A DNA stretch of 64,000 nucleotides from Myxococcus xanthus (GTDB lineage Bacteria; Myxococcota; Myxococcia; Myxococcales; Myxococcaceae). Of the stretch, positions 30,424-40,877 are shown piece after piece. The position numbers and the translations under genes were made by a program. The stretch spans positions 1,491,001 to 1,555,000 of the forward strand of contig NZ_CP017174.1 in the NCBI RefSeq assembly GCF_006402735.1, read 5' to 3'. Within the stretch, counting starts at the first letter, position 1. Each line of letters starts with the position of its first letter. Under the pieces are notes generated by a model that was not told the origin of the DNA, did not search any database, and saw only the letters and a list, made by a program, of their open reading frames with translations.

Positions 30424-31914
30424 ATGGGGATGGCCATCCATCAGGAGGAATTCCGCCCGGAGGACCACGCGCGTTTCTCCCGGCGGTTGGCGGAGAGCCT
30501 GGAGGCGCTGCGGGCACTCCTGGCGCGTCCGGGGTTCGGCGCGGGCGCGCCGACCGTGGGCGCGGAGCTGGAGCTGTACCTCGTGGATCGCCAGGGCTTC
30601 CCACTGCCAGTGAACCGAGCGGTGCTGGCGCGCGCGGAGGACCCCCGCGTGACGCTGGAGCTGGATGCCTTCAACCTGGAGGTGAACCTGCGTCCCTGTC
30701 CGTTGGCCGGCAGGTCCTTCAGTGCGCTGCGCCAGGAGGTGGAGAGCGCGGTGGGCGCGGTGCGCCGGGCCGCGTCCACGCAGGGCGCGCGCGTGGCCGT
30801 CATCGGCATCCTCCCCACCTTGCGCGAGGCGGATTTGGGCAGTGGCGCGCTCACGAGCGAGCCGCGCTATCGCGCCATGTCCACCGCCATCCGTCAGCGC
30901 CGGGCCGCGCCATTCCAGGTGTCGATTCGGGGCGAGGAGGAGGCGCTGTCGCTCACCTGGAAGGACGTGACGCTGGAGGGCGCGAACACGTCGCTCCAGT
31001 ACCACCTGCGCGTGGCGCCTGGTGACTTCGCGCGCATGTACAACGCCGCGCAGCTCGCCACGGCGCCGGTGCTGGCGGCGGCGGGCAACTCGCCGCTCTT
31101 CCTGGGACGGAAGCTGTGGGACGAGACGCGCGTGGCCCTGTTCCGGCAAGCGGTGGACGACCGGGGCGAGCCCGGAGAAGGCGGCTTCCAGCCCCACGCG
31201 CGCGTGTCGTTCGGCCATGGCTGGGTGCGCGAGGGCGCCTACGAGTTGTTCGCCGAAGCGGTGGCGCTGCATCCACCGTTGTTGCCGGTGTCGGGCGACG
31301 AGCCCCTGCGCGAGCGCGTGGCGGCGGGCGAGGTGCCTGACCTGGATGAGCTGCGCCTGCACCAGAGCACGGTGTGGAGCTGGAACCGCGCCATCTACGA
31401 CCCGAAGGATGGAGGCCACCTGCGCATCGAGTTCCGCGCCCTTCCCGCCGGGCCCACGCTGGTGGACATGATGGCCAACGGCGCCTTCCTGCTGGGCCTC
31501 ACGCTGGCGCTGGCCGAGCGCGTGGACGCGCTGCTGCCCGCGCTGCCCTTCGTCCACGCGTACGGCAACTTCATCCGCGCCGCGCGGCAGGGGCTGGACG
31601 CGGACCTGCTGTGGCCCTCCGCCGCGGCGCCCAGTCCCCAGCCCGTGGCGGCGACGGAGCTGGTGAAGCGGCTGCTCCCCGAAGCCCGCGAGGGCCTGGT
31701 TCGCGCGGGCGTGGACGCGGAGGAGGCGGACACGCTGCTGGGCATCATCGAACAGCGCGCCGTGCTGCGACGGACGGGCGCGACATGGCAGCGGCAGATG
31801 CTGGCGCGGCTGGAGTCACAAATGCCCCGGCAGGACGCCCTGGCGGCGATGCTGGAGCGCTACCTCCAGCGCTCCGAATCCGGAGCGCCTGTCCATACAT
31901 GGCCGGTCGAGTAG
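30424..31914 (+). CDS. Glutamate-cysteine ligase family 2 (GCS2/YbdK-like) protein
   Basis: Carboxylate-amine ligase of 496 residues: GAELELYLVD near 43-52 matches the conserved ATP/Mg Glu motif of the family, followed by ELDAFNLEVNLRP and FQVSIRGEEEAL-type segments, and FRALPAGPTLVDMMANGAF. The family includes the glutathione-pathway enzyme and weak gamma-glutamyl ligases; whether this one makes gamma-glutamylcysteine is inference. It is divergent from rlmN. The stop is followed 95 bases later by a lipoprotein gene on the same strand. Confidence 0.82.
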   Translation: MGMAIHQEEFRPEDHARFSRRLAESLEALRALLARPGFGAGAPTVGAELELYLVDRQGFPLPVNRAVLARAEDPRVTLELDAFNLEVNLRPCPLAGRSFSALRQEVESAVGAVRRAASTQGARVAVIGILPTLREADLGSGALTSEPRYRAMSTAIRQRRAAPFQVSIRGEEEALSLTWKDVTLEGANTSLQYHLRVAPGDFARMYNAAQLATAPVLAAAGNSPLFLGRKLWDETRVALFRQAVDDRGEPGEGGFQPHARVSFGHGWVREGAYELFAEAVALHPPLLPVSGDEPLRERVAAGEVPDLDELRLHQSTVWSWNRAIYDPKDGGHLRIEFRALPAGPTLVDMMANGAFLLGLTLALAERVDALLPALPFVHAYGNFIRAARQGLDADLLWPSAAAPSPQPVAATELVKRLLPEAREGLVRAGVDAEEADTLLGIIEQRAVLRRTGATWQRQMLARLESQMPRQDALAAMLERYLQRSESGAPVHTWPVE

Positions 31915-32009
31915 CCTGTCACCCGGGGTGTGCGGTAAATCGCGGCGCGCCGTGAATATCCCGCCGCCGCGTCCGTCACCGGACGCACGCGACCTGCGCT
32001 TTCGTGACC

Positions 32010-33428
32010 ATGGCCCGGCTCCTCCTCGTCTCCTTGTTGGTTCTGTGTGCCTGTACCACCCTGCGCGGCCGCGCGGACTCCCTGGCGCAAAAGGGCATGT
32101 TCGTGGAGGCCGCGGCCATCTACGACGACCTCATCCGGCAGAGCCCCTATGACCAGGAGCTTCTCCTGGCGCGCGAGGACCTGCGCTCGCGCGCGCTGGC
32201 GCAGTTGCTGAGCAACGCGCGGGAGGCGCGCCTGGAAGGGGATGACGAAGAAGCGGAGGCGTGGCTCCTGCGCTTCCTGAACCACCGGACGGCATGGAAC
32301 TCGAAGCTGAATGGCGGCTTGGAGAGCTCCCTGCGCGAGGAGGTGGATGGCACACGCCGTCATCTCCAGCGGCTCATCGGCAATCCCGCGCGGCAGGGAC
32401 ACGCGCTCACGGCGGAGCAGTCGTTGCAGCGCAAGCAGCCGCTGCTGGCGCACCGCGAGCTGGCCCTCATCTCCCGCGACATGGAGTGGCTGGTGCTCCA
32501 GAGTGGCAAGACGTCCTGCCAGCGGCTGCGGGACACCAGCACGGATGACAGTCCGCACTGGCGCGAGCTGGTGTTCCGCTACTGCGGCCACTGGCGGGAG
32601 TACGCGCCGCGCCCCGCGACGGCGCCCGAGCTGTTCGGCCCGCCTTCCTGGACGGGCACGGTGGAGGGCCTGGACGAGGCACAACAGGCGCAGTTGGAGG
32701 CCCGGCTCACCCAGGCTTTCGAGTCCTCGCCCTGGTTCGCGCCGGGAGGCTCGGCGCGGCCGGTGTTCAGCCTGGAGGGGCGCTTCGTCACCCAGCGCGA
32801 CAGCCACCCCGTGGAGCTGACTGCGCCGTGGACGGAGAGCGTGCCGTATACGGACCACGAGGACCGCACGGAGACCATCGAGGAGCCCTACGAGGCGGAG
32901 GAGGAGTACACCGACTCGAAGGGAAAGACGAAGACGCGCAAGGTGACGAAGTACACCAAGCACACGCACACCTACTCCGTGCCCGTCACGCGGTACCGCG
33001 ACGTCCCCAGGTCCTTCGAGTACCACGCGCTGCGGCTGTCGCAGGCGCACCACGTCGCGGTGGCTTCGTCCGTGGTGTTGGACGCCCGGCGCGGGCCCTT
33101 CACCGTGACGTTGCAGGACCAGCTCTCCGAGTCCGGCCACGAGCACGACGTCACCTTCACGGAGGGCAACGTGCGGCCCCAGCGGCCGCACTTCACCCTG
33201 GCCGAGGCCTGGCTCGAGGCGAAGGTGGAGGCCCTGCGCGTGGCCTTCTCCCGGCAGCTCGCCGAGCACTGGCGTGAGTCCTACTGTTCCACGCCTTCTC
33301 TCACCTTGGACGAAGCCGCGCGGTGCGCGCGCGCTGGCGTCGCCGTACCCATCCAGGCGTCCCGGGTCCTCTCAGACATCCTTGGCGCGGACGCGACCCA
33401 GGTTCCCGCACTTTTCGCGTCACCGTGA
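32010..33428 (+). CDS. Lipoprotein with TPR-like N-terminus and Lys/Thr-rich spacer
   Basis: A 472-residue lipoprotein (MARLLLVSLLVLC, lipobox LVLCAC). A TPR-like helix pair follows (LAQKGMFVEAAAIYDDLIRQSPYDQ). In the middle, about 273-325, is an unusual acidic-then-basic tract (EEPYEAEEEYTDSKGKTKT, then RKVTKYTKHTHTYSVPVTRY), beyond which a beta-rich domain (FEYHALRLSQAHHVAVASSVVLDAR) follows. No function is known. ATG 32010 was chosen over GTG 32004 for the better signal peptide. Confidence 0.78.
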   Translation: MARLLLVSLLVLCACTTLRGRADSLAQKGMFVEAAAIYDDLIRQSPYDQELLLAREDLRSRALAQLLSNAREARLEGDDEEAEAWLLRFLNHRTAWNSKLNGGLESSLREEVDGTRRHLQRLIGNPARQGHALTAEQSLQRKQPLLAHRELALISRDMEWLVLQSGKTSCQRLRDTSTDDSPHWRELVFRYCGHWREYAPRPATAPELFGPPSWTGTVEGLDEAQQAQLEARLTQAFESSPWFAPGGSARPVFSLEGRFVTQRDSHPVELTAPWTESVPYTDHEDRTETIEEPYEAEEEYTDSKGKTKTRKVTKYTKHTHTYSVPVTRYRDVPRSFEYHALRLSQAHHVAVASSVVLDARRGPFTVTLQDQLSESGHEHDVTFTEGNVRPQRPHFTLAEAWLEAKVEALRVAFSRQLAEHWRESYCSTPSLTLDEAARCARAGVAVPIQASRVLSDILGADATQVPALFASP

Positions 33429-33577
33429 CGCGGTGTGGGGCGGTGTCGCGTCCAGTCGTCGGGTATCATTTATGACGGTCCGGGTTGTTATGGTGTTCTG
33501 ACCTGGAATACCCGTGAGCGCGGACTGTAAAACCTGTCAACCCCGCGCTGGTAGGTGGATTCCACCCAGAGGACCGT

Positions 33578-34393
33578 ATGCATCCGACTGACGTCCGCTG
33601 CCGTAGTCCCCGTAGGAACCTTGCGATGTGGATGGCTTCTTCGCTGCTGCTCGCCGCGTGCGGTGGGGCGGAAACGGAGGCGCTCGCGGACGCTGAGTCC
33701 CCTGGCGTGGCGTCCCAGTCGTTGGTGGAGCCGTCGTCCGAGTCCGCCGACCGGCGCATCATCGTGTACCAGACGACCTCACTTCAGCTCATGCGCATGG
33801 ACAACCAGGGCGCTTCGCACCTGGTGGCGCAGCGCACCGGTGCGCCCGAGGTGTCCCCGGATGGCAGCCGCGTGGCGTACGCGAAGCTGCCGGATGGATA
33901 CCGCGAGGGCGGCGTGGTGGGGAGCTCGGAGCTGTACGTACTCAACGCGAACTCGGGCAAGTCGGTCCGGGTGACGCAGGGCTTCGATGACAGCGAGCCC
34001 GTGTGGACGCCGGATGGGCGCAACGTGCTGTTTCAGTCCTCGCGGCGCTCGGGCGTGCCCGCGCTGTGGCGCGTGAAGGAGAACGGCAAGGACCTGAAGC
34101 AGCTGACGAACGTGGGCACCTCGCAGCTCAGCTCGGCCTACATCCCCAACCCCGCGCTGGGCGGCACCGTGGAGTGGGATGCGGACCGGCGCATCATCGT
34201 CTACACGACGACCAGCCTGCGGCCGGGCGAGGACGGCGAGGTGCGCGTCATCACCTTCGACAAGAACTACGACGTCGCCACGGCCTACAGCCTGGGCACG
34301 GGCTTCGGGCCGGTCTGGACGGAGCGCGGCACCGTCATCTTCTCGCGCAACGAGGGTGGCCGGGTCGTCAGCGTCGAAGTGCGCGTGAAGTAA
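33578..34393 (+). CDS. TolB-like beta-propeller lipoprotein
   Basis: A 271-residue lipoprotein (SSLLLAAC lipobox near 20-30). The mature part carries WD40-like PD40 repeats (VSPDGSRVAYAKLPDGY; VWTPDGRNVLFQSSRRSG) typical of TolB-type propellers, and an internal repeated unit, DRRIIVYQTTSL (about 50-62) and DRRIIVYTTTSL (about 203-215). Probably an envelope propeller scaffold. Two starts are usable: 33578 (GAGGA upstream) and 33626 (AGGAA upstream), both giving a signal. A terminator follows. Confidence 0.82.
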   Translation: MHPTDVRCRSPRRNLAMWMASSLLLAACGGAETEALADAESPGVASQSLVEPSSESADRRIIVYQTTSLQLMRMDNQGASHLVAQRTGAPEVSPDGSRVAYAKLPDGYREGGVVGSSELYVLNANSGKSVRVTQGFDDSEPVWTPDGRNVLFQSSRRSGVPALWRVKENGKDLKQLTNVGTSQLSSAYIPNPALGGTVEWDADRRIIVYTTTSLRPGEDGEVRVITFDKNYDVATAYSLGTGFGPVWTERGTVIFSRNEGGRVVSVEVRVK

Positions 34394-34410
34394 GTCGCCA
34401 CCCGCAGTCG

Positions 34411-34451
34411 GGCCCGCGCGGATGCACCGGAGCGCGGGCCTTTGTCTTTCT
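34411..34451 (+). terminator. Intrinsic terminator after the propeller lipoprotein
   Basis: Stem GGCCCGCGC (34411-34419) pairs with GCGCGGGCC (34432-34440) around a 12-base loop, and TTTGTCTTTCTT follows directly. A textbook terminator between two convergent genes. Confidence 0.85.
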
Positions 34452-35231
34452 TCAGCCCTCCTCCTCGACGCCGCGACGCAGGCCCAGCATGCGCCGCAGC
34501 TCGCGCGCGGACTGACGGCTCACCTCCACCGCGTGGCCTCGCAGCGTGCGCGCCAGGTAGCCACCTGTGTCCAGCGGCTCCAGTCGCGCCACGTGCGTGA
34601 GGTTGAGCAGCGCGCGGCGGTGGACGCGGTGGAAGTGCTCGGACGGCAGCTTCTCCACCAGCTCGTTGAGGGTGAAGTCGGTGAGGAAGTCTCCCTGCGT
34701 GGTGAACACGGTCACCAGCTCGTCCTCCAGCGACGCGTGGGAGATGGCTTCTGGATCCACCAGGACGATGCCCTGCCGTGTGGGAATGGGCAGCCGGCCC
34801 AGGCCGCGGACGGGCGTGCCAGGGGGCTTCGGTGTGTTGCTGGCCGTGCCCGTGGATGAGGTGGCCGGACCGCGTGCGCGTGCGCGCTCCAGGGCCTTCT
34901 GAAGGCGCGCGGGCTCCACGGGCTTGAGCACGTAGTCCACCGCGCCATGTTCGAAGGCCTGCACGGCGTGCTCGGCGTGGGCGGTGCAGAGGATGACGCG
35001 TGGGCCGCCTTCCGGCAGCAGGGCCAGGGCATCCAGGCCGCTGAGGCCGGGCATGTGGATGTCCAGCAGCACCACGTCCACGCCGCCCGCGCGCACGGCG
35101 GAAAGGACGCCATCTGCGTCCGAGGCCTCGCCGCAGACCTCCGTGTCCGGGAGCGCCGCGAGCAGCCGCGTCAGGCGCTTTCGGGCGAGCAGTTCGTCAT
35201 CGGCGATGAGGACGCGAAGCGGGGTGCTCAG
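34452..35231 (-). CDS. LytTR-type response regulator, probable CTG start
   Basis: A 259-residue regulator: receiver domain (about 1-115) with the acidic pair IADDE near 8-12, phospho-acceptor Asp in VVLLDIHMPG near 55 and Lys in YVLKPVE; C-terminal LytTR DNA-binding domain (about 150-255, LPSEHFHRVHRRALLNLTHV). Ordinary start codons give only a 214-residue protein beginning at 35096 and lacking the acidic pocket. The complete receiver begins LSTPLRVLIADDE, which needs CTG at 35229-35231. GGAG sits 7 bases upstream of it, and the CTG overlaps the kinase TGA in a CTGA junction, so translational coupling is likely. Partner of the adjacent kinase. Confidence 0.88.
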   Translation of the reverse strand: MSTPLRVLIADDELLARKRLTRLLAALPDTEVCGEASDADGVLSAVRAGGVDVVLLDIHMPGLSGLDALALLPEGGPRVILCTAHAEHAVQAFEHGAVDYVLKPVEPARLQKALERARARGPATSSTGTASNTPKPPGTPVRGLGRLPIPTRQGIVLVDPEAISHASLEDELVTVFTTQGDFLTDFTLNELVEKLPSEHFHRVHRRALLNLTHVARLEPLDTGGYLARTLRGHAVEVSRQSARELRRMLGLRRGVEEEG

Positions 35232-36289
35232 GTGAGGACTCCAGGTTGGGGGCCCGCGCGGGGCAGGGTGACGGTGACACGGGTGCGCACTTCGCCGCTG
35301 TCGAGCACGAGGCGCGCGGCGCCGCCGTAGGCCAGGGCGAGGCGGCGCTCCACGGTGGGCAGGCCAGCGCTGCCCTCACGAGGCCCTCGGGAGGGGCCCG
35401 GGTTCTCGATGGCGACCTCCACCTCATGTCCCCGCGTGGTGACGTTCAGGGACAGCGGGCCGCGGTGGCCCGCGGCGGGGCCATGCTTCACCGCGTTCTC
35501 CGCCAGGGGGAGCAGCACGAGCGGCGGGACGGGAATCTCATCCATGCCGGCGGGGACGTTCAGCGTCAGCTGGAAGAGGTTCGGGTCGCGGAGCAGGTGC
35601 AGGTCGAAGAGCGTGCGGATGAGCTCCAGCTCCTGGGCCAGGGGCCAGGTGGCGCTGCGCACACCCGCGAGCACGGAGCGGAGCATGGTGGACAGCCGCA
35701 GCACGGCGGTCTCCGCGACGGCGCCGTCCTCACGGCACCACTCCGCGATGGCGTTGAGCGTGTTGAAGAGGAAGTGCGGGTCCAGGTGGCTGCGCAGCGC
35801 GAGGAGTTGGGCCTGCTCGGCCTCCAGCGCGAAGCGGGCGGCGCGGGCACGCTCGCGGGTGAGGCTCACCTCGAAGCCGATGTCGCGGCCCAGACCCCAG
35901 CCTCCCACGAGGAAGAGCGCGCCACACACCGCGAGGTTGGTGGGCTGCGTGAGGAAGGTGGGCCCCATGCCCAGGAGCTTCGGCAGCACGAAGCCGGAGG
36001 TGAGCACCACGCCGCTGCCCACGGTGGCATAGAGCAGGAGCCGGATGCCGCCGTGGCTGAGGTCCAGTCCCTCCGGAAAGAGGACGCGGTAGGAGACGGG
36101 GGCCACCGCGATGAAGAGCAGGCACATCAGGAGGCTCAGTCCGAACGCGGCCCAGACGGGGGCGTGGCTGAAGCGCACCTGCGCGGTTATCAGCGCGGCG
36201 GAGATGACGAGGATGGGCAGCAGCCGTCGGGGCTCCACGAGGGCCCGCAGGGTGGCACGGACGATGGAGCCTTCCGATGTTTCCAGCAT
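35228..36289 (-). CDS. LytS-type sensor histidine kinase
   Basis: A 353-residue membrane kinase of the His_kinase (PF06580) group. About five or six hydrophobic helices occupy residues 20-155 (LLPILVISAALITAQV; FGLSLLMCLLFIAVAPV; LLLYATVGSGVVLTSGFVL; LAVCGALFLVGGW). The phosphorylation site is in LDPHFLFNTLNAIAEW, and the N box is LLPLAENAVKHG. ATG 36289 is used; the longer ORF N-terminus is a Pro/Ser-rich out-of-gene translation. Paired with the LytTR regulator downstream and preceded by a small membrane ORF on the same strand. Ligand unknown. Confidence 0.92.
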   Translation of the reverse strand: MLETSEGSIVRATLRALVEPRRLLPILVISAALITAQVRFSHAPVWAAFGLSLLMCLLFIAVAPVSYRVLFPEGLDLSHGGIRLLLYATVGSGVVLTSGFVLPKLLGMGPTFLTQPTNLAVCGALFLVGGWGLGRDIGFEVSLTRERARAARFALEAEQAQLLALRSHLDPHFLFNTLNAIAEWCREDGAVAETAVLRLSTMLRSVLAGVRSATWPLAQELELIRTLFDLHLLRDPNLFQLTLNVPAGMDEIPVPPLVLLPLAENAVKHGPAAGHRGPLSLNVTTRGHEVEVAIENPGPSRGPREGSAGLPTVERRLALAYGGAARLVLDSGEVRTRVTVTLPRAGPQPGVLT

Positions 36290-36320
36290 GCGCCAACGGG
36301 AGCCTACACCGCCGGCCGCG

Positions 36321-36443
36321 TCACCGCGCCGGGCGCTCCTCCAACTCCGTCTCGAAGGCGTCCAGCAGCATGCTGCCGGCGAGGACGACGGGGAAGAGGA
36401 GGATGGCGGCGACGACGAGGACGGGGGAGGGGAGGGCGAACAT
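36321..36443 (-). CDS. 40-residue single-pass membrane protein upstream of the LytS-type kinase
   Basis: A short ORF, 40 codons plus stop, starting at ATG 36443 with AGGAG about 9 bases upstream. One transmembrane helix (PVLVVAAILLFPVVLAGSML) is followed by an acidic amphipathic tail (LLDAFETELEERPAR). Nearly every codon ends in G or C, as in real genes here. It lies 31 bases ahead of the kinase gene on the same strand, so it is probably part of the operon. It may be an accessory or sensing component of the kinase; no homologue is known to me. Confidence 0.68.
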   Translation of the reverse strand: MFALPSPVLVVAAILLFPVVLAGSMLLDAFETELEERPAR

Positions 36444-36521
36444 GGCGGGGGGCTCCTGACTCCGGGAAGCATGCACTGCCAGTCTGACGCGTCTTCCTGG
36501 TTTACGCTGACGCCTCCGGCC

Positions 36522-36553
36522 CGAGCGGTCGCTCCCTGACAACGAGCGGTCGC
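36522..36553 (-). promoter_or_regulatory. Direct repeat with 21-bp period, candidate LytTR regulator site
   Basis: The 11-bp sequence CGAGCGGTCGC occurs at 36522-36532 and again at 36543-36553, a 21-bp period with a 10-bp spacer. LytTR regulators typically bind two direct repeats about two helical turns apart, so this fits an autoregulatory site. It lies about 80-110 bases upstream of the small membrane protein/kinase/regulator operon, partly in the gap after hemG. The bases do not match the AlgR or AgrA consensus, so the assignment rests on spacing and position. Confidence 0.55.
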
Positions 36554-36558
36554 AGTCG

Positions 36559-38737
<2,179 letters not shown>

Positions 38738-38745
38738 CCGTGCGC

Positions 38746-39342
38746 TCAGGGGTAGAGCATCTGCGTGCGCCAGCCGCCGTCCTCGCGCAGGTAGACGTGC
38801 CTGTCATGGAGCCGGCTCTCCTGGGCGTGCCAGAACTCGATGCGGTCCGGCACCACGCGGAAGCCGGACCAGTGCGGCGGGCGTGGCACGGGCTGGCCGG
38901 CGTACTGCTGCTCCACCGCCGCCACGCGGGCCTCCAACTCCTCGCGAGTCGCCAGCGGCCGGCTCTGCAGGCTGGCCCACGCGCCCACCTGACTGCCACG
39001 GGCGCGGCTCTGGAAGTAGGCGTCCGCCTCCGCGTCCGTGACGCGCTCCACGCGGCCTTCCACGCGCACCTGTTCATTCAAGGGCTGCCAATAGAAGCAG
39101 AGCGCCGCGTAGGGATGCGCGCGGGCCTCGCGGCCCTTCCGGCTTTCGTGGTTCGTGTAGAACACGAAGCCGCGCGCATCGAAGTCCTTGAGCAGGACGA
39201 CGCGCGCGCTGGGGCGCCCGTCATCTCCCACGGTGGCGACCACCATGGCGTTGGGGTCCACCGCGATGGCCTGCTTCGCTCGCTCGAAGAGCTCCGCGAA
39301 GCGCTGGATGGGGTCTGGAGGAATCGTCACGCGGTGCAACAT
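38746..39342 (-). CDS. pdxH: Pyridoxamine 5'-phosphate oxidase
   Basis: FMN-dependent oxidase making PLP from PNP/PMP; 198 residues. FMN-binding region ARVVLLKDFDARGFVFYTNHESRKG, LCFYWQPLNEQVRVEG, and the C-terminal signature WSGFRVVPDRIEFWHAQESRLHDR are all present. Start ATG 39342 (MLHRVTIPPDPIQRF) is family-typical; the much longer in-frame run upstream is antisense to glgA. Convergent with the SDR gene, divergent from glgA (66-base gap). Confidence 0.96.
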   Translation of the reverse strand: MLHRVTIPPDPIQRFAELFERAKQAIAVDPNAMVVATVGDDGRPSARVVLLKDFDARGFVFYTNHESRKGREARAHPYAALCFYWQPLNEQVRVEGRVERVTDAEADAYFQSRARGSQVGAWASLQSRPLATREELEARVAAVEQQYAGQPVPRPPHWSGFRVVPDRIEFWHAQESRLHDRHVYLREDGGWRTQMLYP

Positions 39343-39408
39343 AAGGGGGGCGGGACAGGTGTGCACCTTCGCGGTTGACTCATCCGGCACACACGTCAAT
39401 GTGCGCAC

Positions 39409-40842
39409 ATGAATGTCCTCTTCATCTCCTCGGAGGTGGCCCCGTTCTCCAAGACGGGGGGCCTGGGGGACGTGGCCGGGGCCCTCCCCGCCGCGCTTGC
39501 CTCGCTGGGCCATGACGTCAAGGTCATCACCCCGCGCTACCGCGACCTGCGAGGCGCGGAGCGGCTGGAGCCCACGGGCCAGTCCCTGCTGCTGCGCTTC
39601 CCCTTCGGCGAGCTGTCGGGCCCCATCCTCTCCGCCCGCGTGTCGGAGCGGCTGGAGGTGCTCTTCCTGGAGAACGAGTTCCTCTTCGGCAACCGCCACG
39701 GCCTCTACGGGGACGCGGGGGGCGCCTTCGCCGACAACCACCGGCGCTTCGCCTATCTCAGCGTGGGCGCGCTCCAGGCGGCGCAGCGGCTGCGCTTCAT
39801 CCCGGACATCATCCACGCCAACGACTGGCAGACGGGGCTGGTGCCGGTGGCGCTGCGGCGCGGCTTCCAGACGGGGCCGCTGGCGCACGCGAAGAGCGTC
39901 TTCACCATCCACAACCTGGCCTACCAGGGGCAGTTCCCCAAGGACGTGATGGGGGACCTGGCGCTGCCCTGGGACTTGTTCACCGCCCATGACGGGCTGG
40001 AGTTCCACGACACGGTGAACTTCCTGAAGGCGGGGCTCGTCTTCTCCGACGCGCTTACCACCGTGTCCCCCACCTACGCGCGGGAAATCCAGACGCCGGA
40101 GCAGGGCCACGGGCTGGACGGCCTGCTGAGGCACCGCGCGCACCGGCTCCACGGCATCCTCAACGGCGTGGACACGCACGAGTGGAACCCGGAGGACGAC
40201 GCCTTCCTCCCGGCCCGCTACGGACTGAAGGACCTGTCCGGCAAGGCCGTGTGCAAGCGCGAGCTGCTGGCCCGCTTCGGACTGGAGGACGGCCCCGCGC
40301 CGGTGTTCGGCTTCGTCAGCCGGCTGGCGTGGCAGAAGGGCATGGACCTGCTGCTGGAGGCCCTGCCGGCCGCGCTCCACGCGGACATCCGTGTCGTCGG
40401 CGTGGGCAGTGGCGAAGGCCCGCTGGAGGAGGGGCTGCTCGCGTTGCAGGCCCGTTACCCGAAGCAGGTGGGCGTGCACATTGGCTTCGACCCGGGGCTC
40501 TCCCACCTGGTGGAGGCGGGGGCGGACTTCTTCCTCATGCCCAGCCGCTACGAGCCGTGCGGCCTGAACCAGATGTATTCGCTGCGCTACGGCACGGTGC
40601 CCATCGTCCGGGCCACCGGCGGGTTGGTGGACACGGTGGAGGGGGGGCTGGACGGAAACGGCATCCTCTTCGAGGCCTTCCACAAGTCCGCCCTGCTGGC
40701 GGCCATCCGCCGCGCCCTGGCCCTCTATGCGGACCCGCCGCGCCTGGACGAGTTCCGGCGCCGGGGCATGGAGAAGGACTTCTCCTGGGGGGCGTCCGGC
40801 CGCCGCTACGAGGCGCTCTTCCACGACCTGGTGGCGGAATAG
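39409..40842 (+). CDS. glgA: Glycogen synthase
   Basis: ADP-glucose-type glycogen synthase, glycosyltransferase family 5, 477 residues. N-terminal MNVLFISSEVAPFSKTGGLGDV contains the KTGGL ADP-glucose motif; HANDWQTGLVP, FTIHNLAYQG, NGVDTHEWNP, SRLAWQKGMDLL and the C-terminal PSRYEPCGLNQMYSLRYGT motif (catalytic Glu) are intact. No other glg gene is adjacent. Confidence 0.97.
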   Translation: MNVLFISSEVAPFSKTGGLGDVAGALPAALASLGHDVKVITPRYRDLRGAERLEPTGQSLLLRFPFGELSGPILSARVSERLEVLFLENEFLFGNRHGLYGDAGGAFADNHRRFAYLSVGALQAAQRLRFIPDIIHANDWQTGLVPVALRRGFQTGPLAHAKSVFTIHNLAYQGQFPKDVMGDLALPWDLFTAHDGLEFHDTVNFLKAGLVFSDALTTVSPTYAREIQTPEQGHGLDGLLRHRAHRLHGILNGVDTHEWNPEDDAFLPARYGLKDLSGKAVCKRELLARFGLEDGPAPVFGFVSRLAWQKGMDLLLEALPAALHADIRVVGVGSGEGPLEEGLLALQARYPKQVGVHIGFDPGLSHLVEAGADFFLMPSRYEPCGLNQMYSLRYGTVPIVRATGGLVDTVEGGLDGNGILFEAFHKSALLAAIRRALALYADPPRLDEFRRRGMEKDFSWGASGRRYEALFHDLVAE

Positions 40843-40877
40843 TGGGTGCGGACGGAAATTCGCAGTAATGTTGTGCC

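Noticed and set aside
39343..40824. Minus-strand frame upstream of pdxH
   Set aside because: It is antisense to glgA, whose motifs are complete; pdxH starts at 39342.
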